Below are positions 1-6,584 of a stretch of DNA of 64,000 bases, piece after piece. The position numbers were made by a program, and so were the translations under genes. Where the stretch lies: positions 2,232,001-2,296,000 of the forward strand of contig OW818684.1 in NCBI GenBank assembly GCA_942493135.1, written 5' to 3'. Under the pieces are notes generated by a model, which saw nothing but the letters and a program-made list of their open reading frames with translations, was not told the origin of the DNA and did no database searches. Origin of the DNA: Planctellipticum sp942493135 (GTDB taxonomy: Bacteria > Planctomycetota > Planctomycetia > Planctomycetales > Planctomycetaceae). Position 1 is the stretch's first letter. Every line of letters starts with the position of its first letter.

Positions 1-298
1 CATCCCATTGAATCACGACCTTCGTTCCATCGACCGACTCAACCTGACCGGTTGCGCCGCCGAACTGCAGGGGAAGTCGCTCCCAGGCGACGGCGGCCGT
101 TGGCGTTCCGAAGTAGGTCAGAAGCGTGCTTTCGACGGCGGCGCGGGCGTCCGGAATCAGATCTCGCGTCGTGTCGCGGGTGGCGAACTCCTGTTGCGGA
201 GCCTCGGTGCAGCCGCCGATCAACCCGGCCGCCAGGCAGACGGCCCAGCACCAGGAGCGGCGGAGGTTTCGATGACCTGACTCAGGCCGGCGCATCAT
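1..298 (-). CDS. Putative lipoprotein, 3' end outside window
   Basis: An open frame runs on the minus strand from an ATG at 298 (a second ATG follows at once) to the window edge without a stop, so only about 99 N-terminal residues are visible. The N-terminus has arginines, a hydrophobic stretch and a lipobox-like LIGGC, followed by a Thr/Asp/Arg-rich linker; this is seen directly and predicts a lipid-anchored envelope protein. Visible text after the lipobox includes DARAAVESTLLTYFGTP and QVESVDGTKVVIQWD. I do not recognise the family, although cytochrome-associated lipoproteins of planctomycetes can look like this. The next gene upstream on the same strand (414-617) is also a lipoprotein, so the two may be co-transcribed. 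Confidence 0.6.
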   Translation of the reverse strand, partial: MMRRPESGHRNLRRSWCWAVCLAAGLIGGCTEAPQQEFATRDTTRDLIPDARAAVESTLLTYFGTPTAAVAWERLPLQFGGATGQVESVDGTKVVIQWD

Positions 299-413
299 GG
301 GAATTCTGCTCAATGCGGTTCGCAATCAGGAGTGCTGCATCCGTCAGCGCCAATCCTGCATCGGATTTCACAATTCGTTCATCGCGTCCGGCTGCTCCAG
401 CCGGACGCTTGCA

Positions 414-617
414 TCAATTCGACTCGCTCTCGGCGGCCGGCGCCGCGGTCTCGTCCCCGGCGGGTTTCGGAGCGGAGATCTCTTCCACCGCTTCCGGTCG
501 GAATGTCACCGTCGGAACGGTCGCCCCTCCGCCTCCGCAGCCGGAGCAGGCCAGGAGCAGACCCGTCAGGACGGAAATCCGGCCCCGTGTGACCGGAGAC
601 ACTGCAGACCACAACAT
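414..617 (-). CDS. Small lipoprotein of unknown function
   Basis: The frame encodes 67 residues. An N-terminal segment with one arginine pair region is followed by a hydrophobic stretch ending in LLLACSGCGGGG, a good type II signal peptide with lipobox cysteine. The mature part is only about 40 residues and is rich in Glu, Pro, Ala and Thr (EISAPKPAGDETAAPAAES), so it looks like an unstructured tether. Small Gly-Cys-Gly lipoproteins of this kind are common in planctomycetes. It sits about 115 bp upstream of the partial lipoprotein gene at the window edge, on the same strand. No function can be assigned; the call rests on the signal peptide alone. Confidence 0.5.
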   Translation of the reverse strand: MLWSAVSPVTRGRISVLTGLLLACSGCGGGGATVPTVTFRPEAVEEISAPKPAGDETAAPAAESESN

Positions 618-1095
618 GCCGGACTCCCCCTTCGGCGGGACAGGGCAGGAATGCGTAAGTTCAATTCGCCGAATGGGTTACCAACAGGCGGGACGAAGCG
701 GTGGGCAATTCCCGGCGGTCGTCGTCCAACGAGGACCGGGCGGCGAAGACGTTCGGCTCGATCCGTTCCCGGGACAGGCGTCGCAGCTTCGCATAAGGCA
801 TTCTGGCGAGGTGGAGAAAGCGTGACAACCTTGTCCTGAATTCCCCAGGGAGATTTCTCAGAAGCGGGAGATGCCGGGAAGTCGCTTCTCGCCGCCTGAC
901 AACCCTCGATATCATCAGGACTTACGAGGATTCCGGCCTCGGCGCATTCTATGGAACCCGCAAGGTCAGTGTGGCCGGAGCCGAAGCGTCGGGAGGCCCC
1001 GGTCCGGGGATTTCCGGGGCTTCGCGAAGACGCTCCAGCCCCGGCCACCCGGCCGCACCACTTTGCACAGACTTCTCCCGACGAGGAATCCGGTC
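618..1095. other. Intergenic region with one hairpin repeat copy
   Basis: This divergent gap between a minus-strand lipoprotein and the plus-strand DUF4392 gene shows no convincing gene. A minus-strand frame (661-915) whose inner ATG would give about 46 residues (MPYAKLRRLSRERIEP) is possible but has no clear ribosome site. The right part holds one copy of a 39-nt hairpin repeat at 1013-1051. Confidence 0.5.
1013..1051. repeat. Hairpin repeat, copy 1 (flanks DUF4392 gene)
   Basis: A 39-nt sequence repeated at 2126-2164 with two mismatches. It has CCGGGGC and GCCCCGG arms enclosing the palindrome TTCGCGAA and the phrase GACGCTCC. It lies 44 bp before the GTG start of the DUF4392 gene. It resembles a REP-type dispersed palindrome. 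Confidence 0.75.
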
Positions 1096-2100
1096 GTGTC
1101 CGACCCGCGGATTGCCGAACTGGAACGACTGATCCGCCGGGATCCGGGCCGGCGAGGGCTGATCTCGGCCGAGGAGACGCTGCCGCCCCTCTGTCCGGGT
1201 CATCTGGCCAAGGCGGCCGAGGCGTTGTTGAACAGCGCGGGGCCGTTCTGGATCGTCACCGGTTTTTACATCCCCGCCGCGTCGCCTCCCGCGGCCGAGA
1301 CCGATGGCCCTCCCGGAGCGGCGCTCCTCGCCGACACGCTGACGCGACTTGGGCGACCCGTCCGCATTCTGACCGACGACTTCTGCGCGCCGGTCGTGGC
1401 GGGAGCGGTGCGGATTGCCGGCGGCGATCCGGGGATCGTGACCGGCTGTCCGACTGATGCCGTTGACTGGCCGGCGTGGCGGGATCAGCTCTGGTCGCAA
1501 AATCCGCCGGGGCTGCTGCTCGCGATTGAACGGGTCGGCCCGAGTCACACGCTCAAATCGCTCGTTGCGCAGCGGCGGATCGGAGCACCGCCGCGCGAGG
1601 AGTATCTCCGCCGGGTTCCCGCAGAGAGCTGGGACCACAGCTTCAATATGCGCGGGGTCTGCATTGATGCGCAGACCGCGCCGTTGCATCGCCTGTTCGA
1701 AGCGGCGGCTGTGCTCGGTCTACCGACGATCGGCATCGGCGACGGGGGGAACGAGATCGGGATGGGGGCTGTTGCGTGGGAGGATCTCGTCGCCCGGTTG
1801 CCCGGAGAACAGTCCGCGCGCATTCCGTGCCGGATCGCCACCGACTGGACGATTCTCGCCGGCGTCAGCAACTGGGGGGGCTACGCGCTGGCCGCGGCCG
1901 TCGCCCTGCTGGCGGATCGCCCGGAGTTGCTGCAGGGCTGGACGGCGGAGCGACATTTCGCCGCTCTGCAGCAACTGGTCCGCGAAACCGGAGCTGTCGA
2001 CGGCGTAACCCGGTTACCCGAACCGACCGTCGATGGATTGTCGTTCGAGACGTACATTCAGCCGTGGGAGGGGATGCGGCGGGTGCTGGGGTTTGAATGA
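1096..2100 (+). CDS. DUF4392 domain protein (D-glutamate cyclase-like)
   Basis: The product (334 residues from GTG at 1096) matches the DUF4392 / glutamate cyclase-like C-terminal family. Seen motifs are TGFYIPAAS followed by ETDGPPGAALLADTL near residue 65-85, and the glycine-rich IGIGDGGNEIGMG near residue 215. In animals this domain is part of DGLUCY, which converts D-glutamate to 5-oxo-D-proline; the bacterial role is less clear. The frame is open further upstream to an ATG at 871, but GAGGAA lies 8 bases before the GTG and the upstream stretch contains a dispersed repeat, so I prefer the GTG. The gene stands alone between two copies of the 39-nt hairpin repeat. Confidence 0.85.
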   Translation: MSDPRIAELERLIRRDPGRRGLISAEETLPPLCPGHLAKAAEALLNSAGPFWIVTGFYIPAASPPAAETDGPPGAALLADTLTRLGRPVRILTDDFCAPVVAGAVRIAGGDPGIVTGCPTDAVDWPAWRDQLWSQNPPGLLLAIERVGPSHTLKSLVAQRRIGAPPREEYLRRVPAESWDHSFNMRGVCIDAQTAPLHRLFEAAAVLGLPTIGIGDGGNEIGMGAVAWEDLVARLPGEQSARIPCRIATDWTILAGVSNWGGYALAAAVALLADRPELLQGWTAERHFAALQQLVRETGAVDGVTRLPEPTVDGLSFETYIQPWEGMRRVLGFE

Positions 2101-2125
2101 GACGCTGGCGCTGAATGGCGTGCAG

Positions 2126-2164
2126 TCCGGGGCATCGCGAAGACGCTCCTGCCCCGGCCACCCG
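2126..2164. repeat. Hairpin repeat, copy 2 (flanks DUF4392 gene)
   Basis: Second copy of the 39-nt element seen at 1013-1051, same orientation, two mismatches. It lies 25 bp after the stop of the DUF4392 gene, between that gene and the convergent lipoprotein gene, where its GC-rich arms could also serve as a transcription barrier. Confidence 0.75.
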
Positions 2165-2220
2165 ATTTCCAGGGCGGCAAGTTGGAAGAGGCGGGGCCTG
2201 CCGAGGTCACCACACGGGAC

Positions 2221-2661
2221 TTACAACCTCAGATCGAAGTCGAAGACGTTCTCACCGGGCTTCACGTCCGCTTCCAGTTCAGTTTCCGTGTTATATCGCG
2301 CGGGAATCGTCTTCTTTCCAGAGTCGCCCGGCGTCTGCACGACGTCATCGCCTTCCATTTCGACGCCTTCGTCTTCTCCTTCGCCGTAACCGATTTCCAC
2401 CCGACAGTGCCCGACTTTGCACCCCGGCGTCTCCGGCATATACATCAACTGGAAGTCGCCGTTCTGATCGGTCTTTCCGATCGCCGGACGGCCCTTGTCC
2501 GGCTGAAAGGTGACGGCCACGCCAGCCACCGGCTGGTTGTCCATCATGACGGACCCCGTCACCCGCCCCAGGACTGGTCGATCGCTGCCCCCGCAGCCTG
2601 ATTGAGCCAGGGACAGAATCGACATTGAGACGATCAGAAATCCGCTTCGTACCTGCTTCAT
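2221..2661 (-). CDS. Carboxypeptidase regulatory-like lipoprotein (copy A)
   Basis: This 146-residue protein has a signal peptide ending in SLAQSGCGG, so it is probably a lipoprotein, followed by a transthyretin/carboxypeptidase-regulatory-like beta-sandwich: VTGSVMMDNQPVAGVAVTFQPD, then KTDQNGDFQLMY. A short acidic insert (YGEGEDEGVEMEGDD) precedes the last strands. The fold is usually a passive surface or anchoring module. I start at the ATG at 2661; the frame extends 12 codons upstream, but the aligned upstream sequence of the paralogue at 4071-4508 lacks an ATG there. It follows a DUF1559 gene and is the last member of a duplicated pair. Confidence 0.8.
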   Translation of the reverse strand: MKQVRSGFLIVSMSILSLAQSGCGGSDRPVLGRVTGSVMMDNQPVAGVAVTFQPDKGRPAIGKTDQNGDFQLMYMPETPGCKVGHCRVEIGYGEGEDEGVEMEGDDVVQTPGDSGKKTIPARYNTETELEADVKPGENVFDFDLRL

Positions 2662-2701
2662 CGTGGGAACCTGCACTTTTCTGGAATCTTGAAACATCCA
2701 C

Positions 2702-2738
2702 GAACCAGCCGGACCGCGAACGTCGGTCCGGCTGGCTC
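2702..2738. other. Long hairpin between DUF1559 A and lipoprotein A
   Basis: Arms 2702-2715 and 2725-2738 pair over 14 positions with one G-T wobble around a 9-nt loop (GCGAACGTC). A second, weaker hairpin (GTTCCG...CGGAAC) lies at 2785-2810. Neither is followed by a T-run on either strand, so they may stabilise or separate messages rather than terminate. The equivalent gap of the other gene pair is only 76 bp and lacks them. Confidence 0.6.
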
Positions 2739-2871
2739 ATTGACGAGATTTGCGCGAGTGTGAGCGGAGCTCGTCGCTCGAGAAGTTCCGGTGGCGCCAT
2801 GCGCCGGAACGGTCCCATTCGACGAGCGTCCCCCCTCTCATTCAGGGGACGCACTCCGCGACAACGCGATC

Positions 2872-3840
2872 TTAGAACTCGCCGATGGTTTCTCCGCCCG
2901 CGCGGGTGCTGAGGGCCTGGTAGGTCGGCATGTGGATGTTTTCCGAGAGAAACCGGACGCTGCCGTCGCTCAGCAGGAAGTGTGCTCCGCCGACGTGATG
3001 GCTGCCGGCCGCTTCTTCCGTGTACTGATTGATCGGGTCATTGCTTTCGGCGGCGATGAGGTATTCACTCATTTCCGTCGGAGGATTGCTATCGGCGCCG
3101 CCGGAAAACCCATGCTTGCGGTCGCTGCCCCCGCCCCCCAGATTGGCGGCATCTCCGCCGGAGTCGATGACTTCGCTGACCGCGATCGTGTTGGAGAGAC
3201 CGTCCGTGACGTCTCGAAAACGGACGCTGCTGCTGATGAAGAACATTCCGTTGGCGTTCATGCACCCGCCGGGCGCCCTCATTCCGGCGACATTGGTCAC
3301 AGAACCGCCGTAGCAGTCGTCACCGCTGTAACCGATGAGGGTGCCCATGTTGGCGTTGTAGTTGGAGGGAGAATAGCCGTTCTTCTGAACTCCCCCGGTC
3401 GTATCCGGTTGCGAGGGGCACCAGAACACCGACATGACGGTCCGGCCGACCAGCGCCTGCTTCGGATCAGTGGTCCCACCGAGCTCCGCACCCAGGCCAC
3501 CCGAATTCGGTCCCTGAATCTCGTTGTACATGGGAGCCTGATCGAGATAGGGGAGGATGCTGGAGTGCCAGGTCCAGCCGTGGCCGTTGTAGGTGGTTCC
3601 GGCGGCATTCAGGAGCACAATGCTGCCCGAGGGGAGCGCCTGAAAGGTGTCGTGGTAGTTATGCAGCGCCAGGCCGATCTGCTTCAGGCTGTTCTTGCAC
3701 TGAGTGCGTCGGGCGGCCTCGCGGGCCTGCTGGACGGCGGGGAGGAGCAGGGCGATCAGGATGGCGATGATCGCGATCACCACCAGGAGTTCGATGAGGG
3801 TGAAGCCCCGCCGGGGAGTGCGAGGGAATTGGGACGACAT
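2872..3840 (-). CDS. DUF1559 prepilin-like surface protein (copy A)
   Basis: The 322-residue product has the type IV prepilin-like N-terminus RRGFTLIELLVVIAIIAILI, a conserved LLPAVQQAREAARRTQC segment, a DUF1559 body (SNYNANMGT, DVTDGLSNTIAVSEV) and the typical end HVGGAHFLLSDGSVRFLS. DUF1559 proteins are numerous in planctomycetes and are thought to be processed by a prepilin peptidase and exported, with unknown roles at the cell surface. The start at 3840 is chosen because TGGAG lies 11 bases upstream and the prepilin motif follows at residue 10. It is nearly identical in plan and exactly equal in length to the product at 4585-5553, and is followed by a lipoprotein gene as that one is. Confidence 0.92.
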   Translation of the reverse strand: MSSQFPRTPRRGFTLIELLVVIAIIAILIALLLPAVQQAREAARRTQCKNSLKQIGLALHNYHDTFQALPSGSIVLLNAAGTTYNGHGWTWHSSILPYLDQAPMYNEIQGPNSGGLGAELGGTTDPKQALVGRTVMSVFWCPSQPDTTGGVQKNGYSPSNYNANMGTLIGYSGDDCYGGSVTNVAGMRAPGGCMNANGMFFISSSVRFRDVTDGLSNTIAVSEVIDSGGDAANLGGGGSDRKHGFSGGADSNPPTEMSEYLIAAESNDPINQYTEEAAGSHHVGGAHFLLSDGSVRFLSENIHMPTYQALSTRAGGETIGEF

Positions 3841-3959
3841 CCGTAAATGCTCCAGCAAGCGCCGTAAGACACAACCCGGCGACAATCGCCGCCGAACAAC
3901 ACCGGGACGATAAAGACGGATTGTGTAGAAGCGATGCAGAGCTGATGAATTCCTCTTTA

Positions 3960-3981
3960 CAATCTTCACATATGAAGATTG
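3960..3981. promoter_or_regulatory. Perfect 22-nt palindrome upstream of DUF1559 A
   Basis: CAATCTTCA and TGAAGATTG form a perfect 9-bp inverted repeat around CATA, 120 bases upstream of the DUF1559 A start in an AT-richer stretch. This shape fits a dimeric repressor or activator site. No equivalent palindrome was seen before DUF1559 B. Binding partner unknown. Confidence 0.4.
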
Positions 3982-4070
3982 CCATGTATTGATGCGTGCG
4001 GCGCCAGCATTTGCCGTTCAGGGCTGGAAAACCTGCGGCAGGGCGCTCGCGCGGCACGCCCCCAGGCACC

Positions 4071-4508
4071 TCACCTCTTCAGATCGAAGTTAAACACGTT
4101 CTCACCGGGCTTGACATCCGCTTCCAGCTCGGACTCGGCATTATAGCGGACGGGAATGTCTTTCTTCCCGGCTTCGCCCGGCGTCTGCGCGGCATCGTCG
4201 CCTTCGGTTTCGACGCCCTCGTCCGCTTCTTCGTCGAAGCCGATCTCGACCCGGTTGTGCCCGACCTTGCACCCCGGCGTATTGCCAATGTAGATCAATT
4301 CGTAGTCGCCATTTTCGTCCGTTGTGCCGGTCGCCGGGCGGCCGTTGTCCGGCAGGAAAGTCACCGCGATGCCCATCAAGGGCTCGTTATCCAGCATCAC
4401 GGTCCCGGTGACCAATCCCAATTCCGGCTGATCGCTGACGCCGCCGCAACCCGGCAGAGCCAGGAGCACAATTGCCGCCGCAAGAATACTGCCGCTCGTC
4501 GTCTTCAC
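4071..4508 (-). CDS. Carboxypeptidase regulatory-like lipoprotein (copy B)
   Basis: This 145-residue paralogue of the protein at 2221-2661 has a signal peptide with lipobox LALPGCGG and the same beta-sandwich text: LVTGTVMLDNEPLMGIAVTFLPD, then TTDENGDYELIY and a matching acidic insert (FDEEADEGVETEGDD). The C-terminal ends agree closely (ELEADVKPGENVFNFDL against ELEADVKPGENVFDFDL). I place the start at the GTG at 4508, which aligns with the ATG of copy A; the upstream extension to 4565 is not conserved except for a short shared leader (AAAGTGC.GGTTCC). It follows DUF1559 B by 76 bp and is very likely in the same transcript. Confidence 0.78.
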   Translation of the reverse strand: MKTTSGSILAAAIVLLALPGCGGVSDQPELGLVTGTVMLDNEPLMGIAVTFLPDNGRPATGTTDENGDYELIYIGNTPGCKVGHNRVEIGFDEEADEGVETEGDDAAQTPGEAGKKDIPVRYNAESELEADVKPGENVFNFDLKR

Positions 4509-4584
4509 TGCTGGAACCCGCACTTTCCTGAAACCACTGAAACGCAATACCGATCCAGAACACACTCTCCGGGAAGGCGAACTT

Positions 4585-5553
4585 TCAGAACTCGCCGATG
4601 GTTTCTCCGCCGGCCCGGGTGCTGAGGGCCTGGTAGGTCTTCATATGCATATTCTGCGAGAGAAACCGGACGCTGCCGTCGCTCAGGAGAAAGTGCGCGC
4701 CTCCCACGTGGTAGCTGCCGGCCGCTTCTTCCGTGTATCGATTGATCGGGTCGTTGCTTTCCGCGGCGATGAGGTATTCGCTCATCTCCGTCGGCGGATT
4801 GCTGTCGGCGCCTCCGGAGAATCCGTGCTTGCGGTCGCTGCCCCCGCCGCCCAGCATCTTTGAGTCGCCGCCGGAATCGATGACTTCGCTCACCGAGATC
4901 GTGTTGGAGAGCCCGTCCGTAACATCGCGAAAGCGAACATTGCTGCTGATGAAGAACATTCCGTTGGCGTTCATGCAGCCGCCGGGAGCCCTCATCCCGG
5001 CGACATTGGTCACGGAACCGCCGTAGCAGTTGTCTCCGTTGTAGCCGATGAGGGTTCCCATGTTGCCGTTGTAGTTGGACGGGGAATAGCCACCCTTTTG
5101 AGGCCCCGATGTCGAATCCGGCTGCGAGGGGCACCAGAACACCGACATGACGGTCCGGCCGACCAAAACCTGCTTCGGATCGGCGGTTCCGCCGAGCTCC
5201 GCACCCAGGCCGCCCGAATTCGGGCCCTGAATCGCGTTGTACATGGGAGCCTGATCGAGATAGGGGAGGATGCTGGCGTGCCAGGTCCAGCCGTGACCGT
5301 AGTATTTGTTACCGGCGGCATTCAGGACGACAATGCTCCCCGAGGGGAGGGCCTGAAAGGTGTCGTGGTAATTGTGGAGCGCCAGACCGATCTGCTTCAG
5401 GTTGTTTCGGCATTGCGTCCGCCGGGCGGCCTCGCGGGCCTGTTGCACGGCGGGGAGCAGCAGGGCGATCAGAATCGCGATGATGGCGATGACGACCAGC
5501 AGTTCGATGAGGGTGAAACCCCGCGGGGGACGGCGGATCAAGTTGGTGGTCAC
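4585..5553 (-). CDS. DUF1559 prepilin-like surface protein (copy B)
   Basis: The 322-residue product begins MTTNLIRRPPRGFTLIELL, giving a prepilin peptidase site directly after a short basic leader, then a hydrophobic helix and the DUF1559 body. Most of the sequence is the same as copy A, including the RFRDVTDGLSNTI and GAHFLLSDGSVRFLS blocks; differences cluster in loops. CTGGAG lies 11 bases before the ATG. It is probably exported and assembled or anchored at the cell surface like other DUF1559 proteins, function unknown. It is the first gene of the tandem arrangement DUF1559 B, lipoprotein B, DUF1559 A, lipoprotein A, all on the minus strand. Confidence 0.92.
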   Translation of the reverse strand: MTTNLIRRPPRGFTLIELLVVIAIIAILIALLLPAVQQAREAARRTQCRNNLKQIGLALHNYHDTFQALPSGSIVVLNAAGNKYYGHGWTWHASILPYLDQAPMYNAIQGPNSGGLGAELGGTADPKQVLVGRTVMSVFWCPSQPDSTSGPQKGGYSPSNYNGNMGTLIGYNGDNCYGGSVTNVAGMRAPGGCMNANGMFFISSNVRFRDVTDGLSNTISVSEVIDSGGDSKMLGGGGSDRKHGFSGGADSNPPTEMSEYLIAAESNDPINRYTEEAAGSYHVGGAHFLLSDGSVRFLSQNMHMKTYQALSTRAGGETIGEF

Positions 5554-5753
5554 GAGGCGGCTCCAGATCGGATAAAGAATGAGTTCGACGACTCATTCCT
5601 GTCTTAGAATTCGGGCACGATACGCCTGGATCGTGAAGAATTGGCGAGGAGCCGGCGAAAATACCTTCACACAGTGCGATTTTCTGCGGCAGTTGATGCA
5701 ACCCGGCTGAATGCAAGAGCTTGGGCGTCGCCGGAATTTCACCGGCGGGAAGG

Positions 5754-6584
5754 TCAGAGCCAGTCCACGATTGCGGAATCGCAAGCATCTTGAGTCATTG
5801 CTGGAGGGAACCCTTTCAATCCCGTAACAATGCAGGCCGTCGACAGCGCGTCGGCCGCAGCGGCCGACGCGGCGATGACGCAGCAGGCTCGCTGCTCGCC
5901 CAGCGGCAGACCGGTCCGCGGATCGATGACGTCGGACTCGGTTGCGCCGGGCGCCGTCGCTGCGGAGCACGATAAAGCCTGATCGTGCAGCAGGAGTTCT
6001 CGGACGATGACCTCCGGGCGATCCGGATGCCGCAGCTTCACGGGCCAGCCATCGCCGGACGGCCCTGCTCCGCACGTCAGGATCGAACTGGTTCCGATCT
6101 GCAGCAGCCAGTTGTCGAGACCCAGTTCAAGGAAGATTGCTCCCGCCAGGTCGAGCGCGGCGCCTTTGCCGTACGCACCCAGATCCAGGCGGAGGGCTTC
6201 GACACGGAATCGAATGGCGCATCGCGCGGCGTCCAGTTCGACGTCAGCGCCGTTGAACTGTGGTCCGTCAACGATCTGCCACGAACCGGCGGTGATGTCG
6301 AAGGCACCGTCGGACAGTCGCCGCCAGCGATCGCATTCCGCGAGAACTTCAAACAGTTCACGATCAACGAGCACCCAGCCCCTGGGGGCGTCGCGATTGA
6401 TCCGGGCGATTTCGCTGGAGGTCGAAAACCGCGACCAGCGATGGGAGAGGCGTTCGATCTCGTCGAGGGCGGCCTCGGCGGCGGCCGCGAGCTGACGTTC
6501 GTCGTCGCCGATCAGCATCGCCTCAGCCAGCGAGCCCATCGCCGGGCGGCTGCGCCGCACCAGGACAGGCTCAATCCTCGTCAC
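5754..6584 (-). CDS. apbE: FAD:protein FMN transferase (ApbE family)
   Basis: ApbE proteins attach FMN covalently to Thr/Ser of target flavoproteins such as Rnf or Nqr subunits, using FAD and magnesium, usually outside the cytoplasmic membrane. Seen features are the AMGSLAEA opening, GAYGKGAALD (the usual GGIAKG block), SDVIDPRTGLPL and AADALSTACIV, the metal-binding end motif of the family. At 276 residues from GTG 6584 it is of near-normal length, but no signal peptide is visible. The GTG overlaps the end of the secretin-N gene by 14 bases, implying translational coupling. An internal ATG at 6539 is an alternative, but would remove part of the N-terminal strand. Confidence 0.85.
   Translation of the reverse strand: MTRIEPVLVRRSRPAMGSLAEAMLIGDDERQLAAAAEAALDEIERLSHRWSRFSTSSEIARINRDAPRGWVLVDRELFEVLAECDRWRRLSDGAFDITAGSWQIVDGPQFNGADVELDAARCAIRFRVEALRLDLGAYGKGAALDLAGAIFLELGLDNWLLQIGTSSILTCGAGPSGDGWPVKLRHPDRPEVIVRELLLHDQALSCSAATAPGATESDVIDPRTGLPLGEQRACCVIAASAAAADALSTACIVTGLKGFPPAMTQDACDSAIVDWL

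Noticed and set aside
871..1095. Longer N-terminus for the DUF4392 protein
   Set aside because: The added 75 residues are Arg/Pro-rich and include a dispersed hairpin repeat, while a good ribosome site precedes the GTG at 1096.
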